NCBI GenBank assembly: GCA_001899635.1
Contig: MKVQ01000043.1
Coordinates: 369,962 to 433,961 of the forward strand
Source of the DNA: Myxococcales bacterium 68-20
GTDB lineage: Bacteria; Myxococcota_A; Polyangia; Polyangiales; Polyangiaceae
Length of the DNA: 64,000 nt
Direction of reading: 5' to 3'
Positions 6,600-15,424 of the stretch are shown here, piece by piece (position 1 is the stretch's first letter; the number at the start of each line of letters is the position of its first letter). A program made the translations under genes and the position numbers. The notes under the pieces are model-generated. The model had not been told where the DNA came from. It searched no databases and saw only the letters and a program-made list of their open reading frames with translations.

Positions 6600-9299
6600 C
6601 TACTTCTTCTTCGGCGCCGGCGGCTCGACCGGATTGGTCGGCTCGAAGCGGAAGCCTCGCGGCATGAGCGGCTTGCCCATCGCGTAGAGCGTGGTGTCCT
6701 CATAACGCGAGCGCGGCGGCGTCTCGGTGCCGGCGCGGAAGATCGAGCCATGGCTGCCGGCGCCGCGATCGAGCAGGACCGCCGACGCGCAGCCCGCCTT
6801 CGCGAGCGCATCGACGACGGCGGCGAGCTCGGGGCCTCGTGCGACGAGCACACGTCCCGCCGGCGTGATCCCGAGCGCGACCGGCGGGCCGCCCTCTCCG
6901 CGTACGTGGTGGGTGGAGACGGGAGCGCCCTCGTCGAGCACGAGCGGGAGCTCGACGGCGTCGCCGGAAGGCGGCACCGCCGGCGCGTTCTTCGCCGGGA
7001 CGATCGAGATCGCGCCGTCCTCGGAGACGAGGAGCACGCCGGCCTTTGCGTCGTTCGAGATCGGGATCGCGACCTGGCCGTCGATGGCGAGGCCACGATG
7101 ACGCCTCGACTCCGACGTGCCGAGAGAGAGCGCGAAGAGAACGCGATGAGCATCGTCCTCGGAGAGCTCGGAGCCGCGCGGCGGGGTCTTCGGCGTTCGC
7201 GCCGGCTCGTCGTCGTCGCCACGCCGACGCTCGCGCGCGCGGTCCTTCTCGGGCCCCTTGGCGGACGGGTCCAGCTCCTTCGTCCCCGCACGCGCGCGGA
7301 ACGAGGCGCGGCCAGGCTCGATGTCGAGCAGCTCGACATCGCCGGAACGGCCACGCCAGAGGCCAGCCATCCACGACGGCGCTGGCTGCGCTCCCGGATC
7401 GGGCTCCCACTCCACGCCCTCGAGCGCCACCTTGGGCCGCGGGTCGCGGAGCATCATGAAGAAGAAGTCCTTGGGCGCGTAGAGCAGATAGCGATCGGTG
7501 TCGATCTCCATCTCCTTCGTCAGGAGCTCGCTCTTGTACTGGCGTCCCTTGAACTCGGTGATGTTGGTGTACATGAACCCGGTGTGGTGAGGGTTCATGT
7601 CGAGGTGCATGCCGTAGACGCACCCGGCCATTCTCATCGCCTTGCCGAGGCTCGTCGCGCTCGTGTCGTCGCCCCACGCGTACATCATGTGGCCGGCGTT
7701 GGTGACGCAGATGCCGGAACGCTCCGTCTGCATGCTGGTGCCGGGAAGGACGAAGCCCCACTGCCAGCGATTGAGCGGATTGACCTTGTCGTTGTCGACG
7801 AGCGGGTCGAGGTTCTGGCGGAAGCTCAGGATGTCGCTCGTCGGGACGTCGTTGATCCCGCCGACGGTCGCGTTCTTCCCCCACGAGCCCATCCCGACGC
7901 GCCCGTCCTTCGTGAGGATCACGGTGGCGGCGCCGGGGATCGGCGGGAGCAGCACGCGCTTGTTCAGCATCATGCCGTAGTTGCCGTGCTCGGTCTTGAA
8001 GCCGCCGTTGAAGGCGGCGGCGACGCGCTGGTAGACCTGCGGGTCGCGCGGGATGCGTCCGGTGCCCGGCGAGCCGGTGAGCGGCTTCGGATCCTCGCTG
8101 CCCGCCTCCATCCCGACGTCGAGCTGGCGCATGTCCATCGCAACGAGGAGGACCTTTGCGTACGGGCGCTCCTCGTCCGGACGTACGAACGTCTCGTAGA
8201 AGGGGGACGGTGGCTCCTCGCCGTTCGCCGGAGCCGGGAGCTTCTTCACCCACGCCTGCTTCGGCGTGGTCCACTCGCCTTCGCCGGGCTCGGGCGTCTT
8301 CCACATCGAGCGGATCGCGGGCGGAGGCCAGTGACCGAGATCGAGCGACGCCTGCGACGTATCGAGGATCGCCGCGGGCACGTCCTCCTCCGGCTGCGTC
8401 GCGAGCGCGTCCTTGCTGCTCGTCACCCTGAAGAGCGTCTGCTTCACCGTGTCGCGAGTCGCGAACGCTTGCTCCTCGAGCCACGCGATCGGCGCCGGAC
8501 CGATCCAGGAGACGGCACGCACCGTGTCGACCGCCCAGTGGACGAGGCGCTTCGGGAGATGCTTGCCGGCGTCGGCGCGCATCCCCGCAGGGGCGTCCTT
8601 GAGCTCGCCCTTCGCGAGGTCGAGGCTCGCGCGCCGAGTGGGATCGACCGTGCGCTCGTCGTCCGCGAGATCGATCGCGAGCGAGTCATCGGAGGCGATG
8701 AGCGCGAGGCCCACGCGATGCGCCGGCTGCTCGAGGGTGACGTCGACACGTCCGATGCCGGCGCCGGATCCCGTCCGCTGGATGTTGGTGACCCAGGCCA
8801 TCGCCCGGTCGGCCACCTTCGTCGCCTGGCTCTGCGTCCCCTCGCCCGTCAGGTCGAGCGCGGTGATGGCTTGCTCCTTGCCGTACGACCACGTCGCGTA
8901 GGCGGCGCGGCCGCCGGACACGACGAGCGCGTGGTCGTCACCGAGCGGCGTCGACGTGAGGTTGTACGTGGCCGCGACGCCGAGCGGACGGCCCTCGGGG
9001 GACAGCCGCACTCGCGCGCGATAGACGTCGCGTGGGGAGCTCGGCTCCGCGCTCCCGAGGAAGAGGACGAAACGCCCGACGACGAGGTCGGCGATGATCC
9101 CGCGCGACGGCTCCCATCGGAGGTCCTTCGGCTCGACGACGGTGCCGCTCGCCTCCGACAGGAGCGAGGCCAGCTGACCCGGATCCTTCGCGATGTCCGC
9201 GTCGAGGAACGACGTCGCGAGCGCAAGCACAGCCACGACGCCGAGCAACGGGGCGCGCTTCTTGAGCCCAGCTGCAGAACGCGGCTCACCGACTCGCAT
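6600..9299 (-). CDS. Large membrane-anchored phosphodiester-glycosidase-like protein (DUF2233/NAGPA fold)
   Basis: An 899-residue protein from an ATG at 9299. A basic N-terminus and one membrane segment (about 17-30, LLGVVAVLALATSFL) suggest an anchored periplasmic protein. The middle has AAFNGGFKTEHGNYGMM (about 429-445), TKDGRVGMGSWGKN, VGGINDVPTSDI and MHLDMNPHHTGF. The NGGF and G-x-N signature resemble the phosphodiester glycosidase (NAGPA, DUF2233) family, where the Asn/Gly-rich core forms the active site. A second, weaker half near the C-terminus has the ITPAGRVLVARG and AGCASAVLLDRGAGSHG pattern of the same fold, so the protein may hold a duplicated domain. A longer frame uses TTG at 9389, but that TTGACA also looks like a -35 element. 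The substrate is unknown. Confidence 0.6.
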   Translation of the reverse strand: MRVGEPRSAAGLKKRAPLLGVVAVLALATSFLDADIAKDPGQLASLLSEASGTVVEPKDLRWEPSRGIIADLVVGRFVLFLGSAEPSSPRDVYRARVRLSPEGRPLGVAATYNLTSTPLGDDHALVVSGGRAAYATWSYGKEQAITALDLTGEGTQSQATKVADRAMAWVTNIQRTGSGAGIGRVDVTLEQPAHRVGLALIASDDSLAIDLADDERTVDPTRRASLDLAKGELKDAPAGMRADAGKHLPKRLVHWAVDTVRAVSWIGPAPIAWLEEQAFATRDTVKQTLFRVTSSKDALATQPEEDVPAAILDTSQASLDLGHWPPPAIRSMWKTPEPGEGEWTTPKQAWVKKLPAPANGEEPPSPFYETFVRPDEERPYAKVLLVAMDMRQLDVGMEAGSEDPKPLTGSPGTGRIPRDPQVYQRVAAAFNGGFKTEHGNYGMMLNKRVLLPPIPGAATVILTKDGRVGMGSWGKNATVGGINDVPTSDILSFRQNLDPLVDNDKVNPLNRWQWGFVLPGTSMQTERSGICVTNAGHMMYAWGDDTSATSLGKAMRMAGCVYGMHLDMNPHHTGFMYTNITEFKGRQYKSELLTKEMEIDTDRYLLYAPKDFFFMMLRDPRPKVALEGVEWEPDPGAQPAPSWMAGLWRGRSGDVELLDIEPGRASFRARAGTKELDPSAKGPEKDRARERRRGDDDEPARTPKTPPRGSELSEDDAHRVLFALSLGTSESRRHRGLAIDGQVAIPISNDAKAGVLLVSEDGAISIVPAKNAPAVPPSGDAVELPLVLDEGAPVSTHHVRGEGGPPVALGITPAGRVLVARGPELAAVVDALAKAGCASAVLLDRGAGSHGSIFRAGTETPPRSRYEDTTLYAMGKPLMPRGFRFEPTNPVEPPAPKKK

Positions 9300-9510
9300 C
9301 GAAGAAGGAGACACAGCTTGTTGAGAGGACGACGGCACGGAAGACTTTCGCTGGTGAGGGCTCGTGCCAATATCGGTTGGCGATGTCAAGCATCCGGCTT
9401 AAGAGTCGGGACCGAGTGACCGTTTAGGGTCGAGGACGGATCGACGACGGCATGGGGAGTTGGGTAGTGGCACTCCGCCTGCGCGGACCTTGCTTCGAGG
9501 GGTTTGGGGG

Positions 9511-10719
9511 ATGCTGATTTTCGGCGGAGGGATGAGTACCGGGCCGTCCGCGGAAGCAGCGGCACGGGAAGCGACGGCGCAAGCACGTCGCAGCTTCGGT
9601 GAGACAACGCCGAAGCTCGCACTCGTGTTCGCATCGATGAGCTACGAGGACATCGCCAGCGCCGCGCGCGCCGTGCGCGAGGTCGCCGGCAGCGACGTCC
9701 AGATCGTCGGCGGCTCGTCGGGAGCATGCGTGCTCGGCCCGCAGGGCGTTGCCGCACACGGTGTCTCGGTGGTGTTGCTCGGCGGCGATGACCTCCTCGT
9801 GACGGCACGTGCGATTCGGGTCAACGGCCCCGAGCTCGTCGAGATCGTCCCTGCCACGCAGGAGATCGCACGCGCGGCAGACGAGGCCGCCAAGGACGGC
9901 TTCGAGCATCACGTCTGTCTCGTGTTCGCGCCTGCGATCGACGTGGACGGCGAGGCGCTCGTGGCCGCGATCCGCAAAGGAGCCGGGACGCGCGCCCAGC
10001 TCGCGGGCGGGCTCATCGGCAACGAGATGCTACCGGAGCGCCAGCAGGTCTTCTTCGGGGACGAGCTCCACGACGACAAGGTGATCGTCGTGGGCGTGTT
10101 CACCCGCAAGCCGGTGGGGATCGCAGGACGGCATGGGCTGCGTGCGGTCGGTCCGATCCGCACCGTCACGCGCGCAGACGGCCCCGTCCTCTACGAGCTC
10201 GATCGACGGCCCGCGGCGGCGGTGTGGCTCGAAGATGCGCGACGCGCCGGAGCGACGCCGCCGAAGGAGGCGAGCGACGTCGCCCCCTTCCTCGCCTATC
10301 ACTACCAGCTCGGGATGGCCGACTCGCCGAACAGCGAGACGCAGGGCGCCGAGCTGGTCGTGCGCGCCCCGTACAGGATCCAGAGCGACGGAAGCGTGAC
10401 GCTCTCCGGATCGATCGGCGAAGGACGCCGCGTGCGGGTCATGAATGCGAGCCGCAAGGACCTCCTCCGCGCGTCGACGAGCGCCGCCGCCGACGCCGTC
10501 ATGCGCGCTGGCGGCCACGTCGCCGGCGCGCTCGTCCTCGCCTGCTCGGCTCGCTTCGTCGCCCTCGGCGACGAGTTCACCGAGGAGACCGCGCTCATCC
10601 ACCACCGCGTCGCTGCGCCGATCGGCGGGGCATGCGTCTACGGCGAGATCGCCAAGAGCGAGCGCGACGTCGACGCGTTTTTCAACACCACCGTGGTCGT
10701 CGTCGCGTTCGGCGCCTGA
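9511..10719 (+). CDS. FIST-domain (FIST_N + FIST_C) sensory protein
   Basis: A 402-residue soluble protein. The N-terminal half has a FIST_N pattern: LALVFASMSYEDIASAARAV, then VQIVGGSSGACVLGPQGV. The C-terminal half has SRKDLLRASTSAAADAVMRA, ALVLACSARFVALGDEF and GACVYGEIAKSE, which fit the FIST_C domain with its conserved GxxxxGEI near the end. FIST proteins are cytoplasmic modules thought to bind small ligands such as amino acids and often work with signalling kinases. I chose the ATG at 9511, which has GAGGGG 8 bases upstream; the frame can extend to 9460. The gene is divergent from the glycosidase-like gene and ends 5 bases from the convergent rluD-like gene. Confidence 0.82.
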   Translation: MLIFGGGMSTGPSAEAAAREATAQARRSFGETTPKLALVFASMSYEDIASAARAVREVAGSDVQIVGGSSGACVLGPQGVAAHGVSVVLLGGDDLLVTARAIRVNGPELVEIVPATQEIARAADEAAKDGFEHHVCLVFAPAIDVDGEALVAAIRKGAGTRAQLAGGLIGNEMLPERQQVFFGDELHDDKVIVVGVFTRKPVGIAGRHGLRAVGPIRTVTRADGPVLYELDRRPAAAVWLEDARRAGATPPKEASDVAPFLAYHYQLGMADSPNSETQGAELVVRAPYRIQSDGSVTLSGSIGEGRRVRVMNASRKDLLRASTSAAADAVMRAGGHVAGALVLACSARFVALGDEFTEETALIHHRVAAPIGGACVYGEIAKSERDVDAFFNTTVVVVAFGA

Positions 10720-10724
10720 CGCGG

Positions 10725-11669
10725 TCAGCCGTTCGGCACGAGCGCGGCCATGTCGGCCGGAAGCTCGGACGTGACGTCGAACGCGAGATCCGCGTTCCCG
10801 CCACCGTCGTACGCGACACGCGACGCGTGGAGCGCGTGGCGATCGAGCGCGCGGGCGCCGCTCGACTCCTCTCCGTAGAGCGCATCGCCGGCGAGTGGAT
10901 GCTCGATCGAGGCAAAGTGCGCTCGAATCTGGTGGCGCACGGCGCGCGGGGCGGTCGCGCGCACGAGCGCCCACTCGCCGGAGCGGCGCACGACGCTGAA
11001 GCGCGTGAGCGCAGGCCGCGGCGCGTAGCGCATGACGTCGCGCGGGTGGATGCACGGATACACCCGCTTCTTGTCCTTCGGGTGATTGGCGATCGGATGC
11101 TCGATCGTCCCTTCGTCGGGCAACCCGTCCGATTTGCAGACGAGGAGATACTCCTTCGAGATGCGTTCGTTCTGGAGCGCATCTCGAAGCTCCTCGAACG
11201 CCTCCGCGGTCCGGGCAACGACCACGAGGCCCGAGGTGTCCGTGTCGAGGCGGTGCACCACGCCCGGCTCGCGCGGGGAGTACCCGACGCCGGCGAGCTC
11301 GGGGAAGCGCGCAACGAGGGCGTTCGCCAGCGTGCCGGTCTCGCCGTCGCGCTGCGGGACGGTGGGCTGCTTCGCAGGCTTGTCGGCGACGAGCACGCCC
11401 GCGCTCTCGTGGCGGATCGTCAGCGGGGCGTCCGGCTCGGCGACGGCGCCGCCCTCGGCCGACTTCACGGATGTTTCGTCGAGCGAGATGACATCCCCCG
11501 CCTTCACGACGCCGCCCTTGGCGAGCACGCGCCCGTTCACGCGCACCTCACCGCCCTCGACCGCGCGCTTCACCCGCGCGCGCGACGCGCCCGCGACGAG
11601 CGCGACGATCGCCTTGTCGAGACGCTCGCCTCCCAGATCCTCCGTGACCGTGACTTCGACCTTCGCCAT
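10725..11669 (-). CDS. rluD: RluD-family 23S rRNA pseudouridine synthase
   Basis: A 314-residue enzyme of the RluA/RluD family. An S4 RNA-binding domain lies at about residues 15-63 (RLDKAIVALVAG, EVRVNGRVLAKGG). The catalytic domain from about 82 has VADKPAKQPTVPQ, the active-site motif HRLDTDTSGLVVVA (catalytic Asp142), EYLLVC, and RTGRHQIRAHF-like VRHQIRAHFASIEHPLAGDALYG. It isomerises specific uridines in 23S rRNA; which ones cannot be read from sequence, so the rluD name is by family. It lies 12 bases downstream of the kinase gene at 11682 on the same strand, so the two are probably cotranscribed. Confidence 0.9.
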   Translation of the reverse strand: MAKVEVTVTEDLGGERLDKAIVALVAGASRARVKRAVEGGEVRVNGRVLAKGGVVKAGDVISLDETSVKSAEGGAVAEPDAPLTIRHESAGVLVADKPAKQPTVPQRDGETGTLANALVARFPELAGVGYSPREPGVVHRLDTDTSGLVVVARTAEAFEELRDALQNERISKEYLLVCKSDGLPDEGTIEHPIANHPKDKKRVYPCIHPRDVMRYAPRPALTRFSVVRRSGEWALVRATAPRAVRHQIRAHFASIEHPLAGDALYGEESSGARALDRHALHASRVAYDGGGNADLAFDVTSELPADMAALVPNG

Positions 11670-11681
11670 CGAGACGGGAGC

Positions 11682-12557
11682 TTAGTCGACCCGCCGGCCC
11701 GACGAAGCGGCAAACGCCACCCGCATCGCTTCCATGTCCTGCCAGCGCTCTTTCCTGTCGAACGCAAGCGCACGGTCGACGACCGCGGCGACCCCGCCGT
11801 CGAGGCGGGGGGCGACCGAGGCGACCGAACGCGCCGGGCGCGTCGCCGCGGCGAGCAGGCGCTGGTGGGCATCTCTTCCGAGGTGGACGTACTCGCCGGA
11901 GAGCACCGTGAAGAGGGTCGCGCCGACCGACCACACGTCCGACCTCGCGTCGATGCTCCCGCGCTCGCCCCGCGCCTGCTCCGGCGACATGAACGAAGGG
12001 CTGCCGATCACGAGGCCCTCGACGCTGAGCGTACGTGAGCCGCCCTCGGTACCTTCGATGCGGGCGGTGCCGAAATCGAGGAGCTTGAGCTCGTCCGAGC
12101 GCGTGAGGAAGACGTTCTGTGGCTTCAGGTCTCGATGGACGATTCCAGCCTCGTGGACGGCGGCGAGCGCATGCATGAGCTCGTTCGCGATCGGCACGAC
12201 CTCCTCGAGCGAGAGCTTCCCACCCGCGCGGAGCCGGCGCTCCTCGAGCGTCTCGCCCTCGAGGAGGTCCAGGACGAGGTACACCGAGCCGTCGCTCTTG
12301 CCGTCGGCGTACACGTGCACGATCGAGCGATGGCGCACGGCGCTCGAGACGTACGCCTCCCGGAGGAAGCGCTGAACCACGGTCTCGTTGGCGCACAGGG
12401 CCGCGTTCAGGATCTTGATCGCGCGCCGGGCGCCCGACCGGTCCGTCGCCTCGTACACGGCAGACGTCGAGCCCCAGCCGAGGAGCCGCTCGAGCCTCCA
12501 CGTGCCTCCGATGATCGAGCCCACCCGCTCGTCGTGTTTCGTCCGGCCTTGCGTCAT
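11682..12557 (-). CDS. Serine/threonine protein kinase, stand-alone catalytic domain
   Basis: A 291-residue Hanks-type kinase with little beyond the catalytic domain. The Gly-rich loop is GWGSTSAVY (about 27-35), the ATP-binding Lys is K48 (RRAIKIL), the catalytic loop is HRDLKPQNV (Asp143), and DFG is at 161-163, followed by GSPSFMSPEQARGE as activation segment and DARSDVWSVGATLF. All catalytic residues are present. There is no membrane span and no sensor domain, so it is cytosolic. A longer frame to 13001 reads through the minisatellite and is spurious; MTQGRTKHDERVGSIIGG from 12557 is a normal kinase start. It is divergent from a second kinase gene. Confidence 0.9.
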   Translation of the reverse strand: MTQGRTKHDERVGSIIGGTWRLERLLGWGSTSAVYEATDRSGARRAIKILNAALCANETVVQRFLREAYVSSAVRHRSIVHVYADGKSDGSVYLVLDLLEGETLEERRLRAGGKLSLEEVVPIANELMHALAAVHEAGIVHRDLKPQNVFLTRSDELKLLDFGTARIEGTEGGSRTLSVEGLVIGSPSFMSPEQARGERGSIDARSDVWSVGATLFTVLSGEYVHLGRDAHQRLLAAATRPARSVASVAPRLDGGVAAVVDRALAFDRKERWQDMEAMRVAFAASSGRRVD

Positions 12558-12604
12558 GGGCGGATCAGGTCGATCGAGCGAGCTTACCCCAGCGGGCGTC
12601 ACCC

Positions 12605-12715
12605 CGCGCCGGGCATTCGCCCTCCCGCGCCGGGCATTCGCGCCCTCTTGCACCCGGCATTCGCGCCCTCTTGCACCGGCATTCGCGCCCTCCCGCACCC
12701 GGCATTCGCCTGGGC
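12605..12715. repeat. Minisatellite, five copies of a 21-23 bp unit
   Basis: The core GGCATTCGC occurs at 12612, 12633, 12656, 12678 and 12701, with spacing of 21, 23, 22 and 23 bases. The surrounding unit resembles GCACCCGGCATTCGCGCCCTC. It fills most of the gap between two divergent kinase genes (starts 12557 and 12749). The varying spacing and lack of unique spacers rule out a CRISPR array. Confidence 0.85.
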
Positions 12716-12748
12716 CGGCCGAGTGCGGTAAGCACGAGAGACGGATCC

Positions 12749-14005
12749 GTGGCGACCTGCATCCAGTGCAACCACAGCCTCGCGGAGGGAGCCGCTGTCT
12801 GCCCCTCGTGTCGGAGCCTCCAGCCCGCGCGCTCTTCGGCGCGAGGCCAGCTCGCGCCGGGCCTGCAGATCGACCGCGGCTACGGGCGGATCGTGGTCGA
12901 CGCGAAGCTCGGATCGGGCGCGATGGGGACCGTCTACCGCGCCTGGCTCTTCTATGATCCGAAGGGCCCCAAGGGGCACGAGAAGCCGCTTCCGCTCGCA
13001 CTGAAACAGCTCAACCCCCGGGCGATGGTCCAGCCCGAGATCCGCGCCTTCTTCCAGAACGAGGCCGAAGCGCTCCGGCTCCTCGAGCACCCCAACGTGG
13101 TCCGCTTCCACGAGCTCTTCACGTGGACTCCGACGCTGCCCGGGGGCTCGGACGCCGAGCCGCTCGTGTCGACTCCTTCGATGCCGAGGTCTTCGGGGCC
13201 TGCCGTGCCGCCCATCCTCGCGATGGAGCTCGTCGACGGTGACACGCTCGAGGATGTCATCGCGCGCAACGTCGCGCGGGCGCGGCTCGCGGGGCCGGGA
13301 GCATTCCCGGGCCTCCGTCCGGACCGGGCCTGGTACTACCTCCAGCAAGTACTCGGCGCGCTCGCCGCAGGCCACGCGCTCGGCATCGTCCATCGGGACG
13401 TGAAGCCGTCGAACATCCTCATCCGCCGCGACGGCATCGTGAAGATGACCGACTACGGCATCGCCCACCTCGTTCGGCCGATGCACGGAGGGAGGCCGCC
13501 GTCGCCCCAGGAGCTGGCGCCAGGAACGGGCGCGTACATGTCTCCGGAGCAGGTGCTCGGGCGCCCACTCGACGGCCGGAGCGACTTGTATTCTGCAGGC
13601 ATCGTCCTCTACGAGACGATCGCCGGCCGCCCACCGTTCCTCCCCAGCGAGAAGAGCGAGTTCGCCCTCCGCATGGACCAGGTCGAGACACCGCCGCCGT
13701 CGATCCGCCTGTTCGTCCCGCAAGCGACCCTTGCCGTCGAGCACGTGTTCATGCGCGCGCTCGCCAAGGATCCCGCGCACCGCTTCGGGAGCGCGATCGA
13801 GATGGGCGAGGCGTTCCGCACCGCGTTCGGCATCCCGACCACGCCCGAGTGGCGCGCCCTCGGCGAGTTCGCGTACGTCGCGAAGCGCGGCCCCGCCGAG
13901 GAGCCGGAGCGAGCGCAGAAGCTGGCGACGCTCCGACAGATCGTGGCCCAGGCGTTCCGCACACAGCCGATGCCGGCGCGCCCGCAGGGACAGCAGCGGC
14001 GCTGA
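12749..14005 (+). CDS. Serine/threonine protein kinase with N-terminal zinc ribbon
   Basis: A 418-residue protein from a GTG at 12749. The N-terminus is a four-Cys zinc ribbon (C4, C7, C18, C21; CIQC and CPSC). The kinase domain has GSGAMGTVYRA, Lys86 (ALKQL), HRDVKPSNI with catalytic Asp217, and DYG at 235-237 in place of the usual DFG. The activation segment is GTGAYMSPEQVLGRP, followed by GRSDLYSAGIVLYE. A Pro/Ser insert of about 25 residues lies between the fourth and fifth strands. No membrane span is visible. The zinc ribbon could bind a partner or nucleic acid. Frames starting earlier read through the minisatellite and are rejected. Confidence 0.87.
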   Translation: MATCIQCNHSLAEGAAVCPSCRSLQPARSSARGQLAPGLQIDRGYGRIVVDAKLGSGAMGTVYRAWLFYDPKGPKGHEKPLPLALKQLNPRAMVQPEIRAFFQNEAEALRLLEHPNVVRFHELFTWTPTLPGGSDAEPLVSTPSMPRSSGPAVPPILAMELVDGDTLEDVIARNVARARLAGPGAFPGLRPDRAWYYLQQVLGALAAGHALGIVHRDVKPSNILIRRDGIVKMTDYGIAHLVRPMHGGRPPSPQELAPGTGAYMSPEQVLGRPLDGRSDLYSAGIVLYETIAGRPPFLPSEKSEFALRMDQVETPPPSIRLFVPQATLAVEHVFMRALAKDPAHRFGSAIEMGEAFRTAFGIPTTPEWRALGEFAYVAKRGPAEEPERAQKLATLRQIVAQAFRTQPMPARPQGQQRR

Positions 14006-14229
14006 TCGCGATCGTGCGCTGCAGAGCCGGCGCCACCGTCGAGCGAGGCGCGAGCCGTCCATCGCCCCGTCGACCAGCGTCGATCTGCCATGCCCAGCCT
14101 CCGGACTCCGGCGGACCGAGCAACCGTGCATGGCTCGCGGCGTGCACGCGCCGAGCTCCACCTCGGCGGTGAGCGAGGACACGCGCTCCGAGGTAAGAAG
14201 TGCCTAGCGAGCATGTCACCTACGGACGC

Positions 14230-14330
14230 GCTCGAGAGCTGTCCAGAGATACTGGACAGCTCTCGAGCATCATCCTCCCTTCGAGGGGTTTCACCCCTCG
14301 AGCTCCCCGAATCGTCCAATCCTTGGACGG
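14230..14330 (+). promoter_or_regulatory. Three consecutive hairpins in the leader of the MetE-like/histidine kinase operon
   Basis: The stretch 14006-14356 has no gene. It holds a perfect 17-bp stem (14230-14246 with 14252-14268, 5-base loop), a 9-bp stem (14281-14289 with 14293-14301, 3-base loop) and a 7-bp stem (14313-14319 with 14323-14329, 3-base loop) followed by a short TTT. The sequence around hairpin 3 (TTGGACGGCTCT) nearly repeats the descending arm of hairpin 1 (CTGGACAGCTCT), so arms could swap partners. This fits an attenuator-like leader, or a terminator for the upstream kinase gene followed by an operator. Confidence 0.5.
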
Positions 14331-14356
14331 CTCTTTAGTCCGTGCACGAGGCGAAC

Positions 14357-15424
14357 ATGACGATTCCGACCGAGCCGATCGGCAGCATTCCTCGCCCGCG
14401 ACACTTGATCGACGCTGTCGTCCGGAGCCACGGCGACATCGACGCTCCCGAGCTCGATCCGATCTTCGAAGACGCCATTCGCGACACGATCACGCGCTTC
14501 GAAGCGACAGGATCCCCCGTCATCACCGACGGCGAGCAGCGCAAGTATCACGGTGCGTGGGACTACTGCGTGCACGGGCTACCGAACGTCGTGCCCGACG
14601 GCTTCAAGGTTCCGTGCACGGCGGGTCTCATGCAACGAATGCCGCGGCTGATCGAGGCGCCGTTCCGATACGCACACCACGCCGACCACGATCTCGAAGT
14701 CGCGAAACGCTACGCGAGAGCTCCGCTGAAGCAGACCGTGATCTCGCCCTGTGCGCTGAGCCTTCTCTACCCCGTGGACGGGATCGCCGGCTATTCACGT
14801 GAGCAGTTCATCGACGACCTGCTCGCCGAGCACGTCGGAGAGGTCCGCCGCTGCCTCCAGAAAGGCGCGCACTCGGTCCAGGTCGACTTCACGGAAGGTC
14901 GCCTCGCGATCGAGCTCGACCCCACCGGAACACTGCTCGCGAGCTTCCTCGTCCTCACCAACCTCGCGCTGGCGCGGTTCTCGACGGAAGAGCGCAAGCA
15001 GCTCGGCGTCCACAACTGCTCCGGCAGAGGTCCGAGCTCGCCCCACCGGACGGACCTCTACTGCGGGGTGCTCCTCCCGAGCGTCCTCCAGCTCGACCTG
15101 ACGAACTTCTACGTCTCGCTTGCGGACGAGACGGACAGGAAGCGCGTCCTCAGAGTGCTTCGTGACAACCTCAAGCCGGGACAGCGCCTCTTCGTCGGCG
15201 TCGTGTCGGCGCTCGATCCTCGCATCGAGACTCCCGAGGAGGTCTGTGCTCGCGTCCTCGAGGCCGCCGAGTACATCCCGGTGGAGCAGCTCGGTACGAC
15301 GGACGACTGCGGCTTCTCGCCGTCGACCGACGATGCATCGACCACCCGCGACATCACGTTCGCGAAGATCGCCGCCCGGGTACGTGGCACGGAGCTCGCT
15401 GCTCGGACCCTGCGGGCAAGCTGA
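14357..15424 (+). CDS. Cobalamin-independent methionine synthase-like protein (MetE C-terminal domain family)
   Basis: A 355-residue TIM-barrel protein matching the catalytic half of MetE only, as in short archaeal and bacterial homologues. It starts MTIPTEPIGSIPRP, with ITDGEQRKYHGAWDY (about 56-70). Zinc-ligand candidates are H219 and C221 (GVHNCSGRG) and C318 (TTDDCGFSP). The Glu ligand of MetE appears replaced by Asp in LQLDLTNF, an alignment judgement by eye. Homologues transfer a methyl group to a thiol such as homocysteine; the methyl donor here is unknown. I chose the ATG at 14357 over a GTG at 14342. Its stop overlaps the next ATG (TGATG), so it is coupled to a hybrid histidine kinase. 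Confidence 0.75.
   Translation: MTIPTEPIGSIPRPRHLIDAVVRSHGDIDAPELDPIFEDAIRDTITRFEATGSPVITDGEQRKYHGAWDYCVHGLPNVVPDGFKVPCTAGLMQRMPRLIEAPFRYAHHADHDLEVAKRYARAPLKQTVISPCALSLLYPVDGIAGYSREQFIDDLLAEHVGEVRRCLQKGAHSVQVDFTEGRLAIELDPTGTLLASFLVLTNLALARFSTEERKQLGVHNCSGRGPSSPHRTDLYCGVLLPSVLQLDLTNFYVSLADETDRKRVLRVLRDNLKPGQRLFVGVVSALDPRIETPEEVCARVLEAAEYIPVEQLGTTDDCGFSPSTDDASTTRDITFAKIAARVRGTELAARTLRAS

Noticed and set aside
9300-9389. TTG start at 9389 for the glycosidase-like gene
   Set aside because: The first 30 codons are Ser/Pro-rich, and the TTGACA there fits a -35 element better than a start codon.
6750-9419. Open plus-strand frame of 889 codons
   Set aside because: It is antisense to the glycosidase-like gene. 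Its product is Arg/His/Asp-rich with no domain pattern, typical of shadow frames in high-GC DNA.
12605-12715. Possible CRISPR array
   Set aside because: Units are contiguous and 21-23 bp long, with no unique spacers and no cas genes nearby.
11682-13001. Extended N-terminus of the kinase gene up to 13001
   Set aside because: The extra 148 codons run through the minisatellite and into the divergent kinase gene and are Arg/Gly noise.
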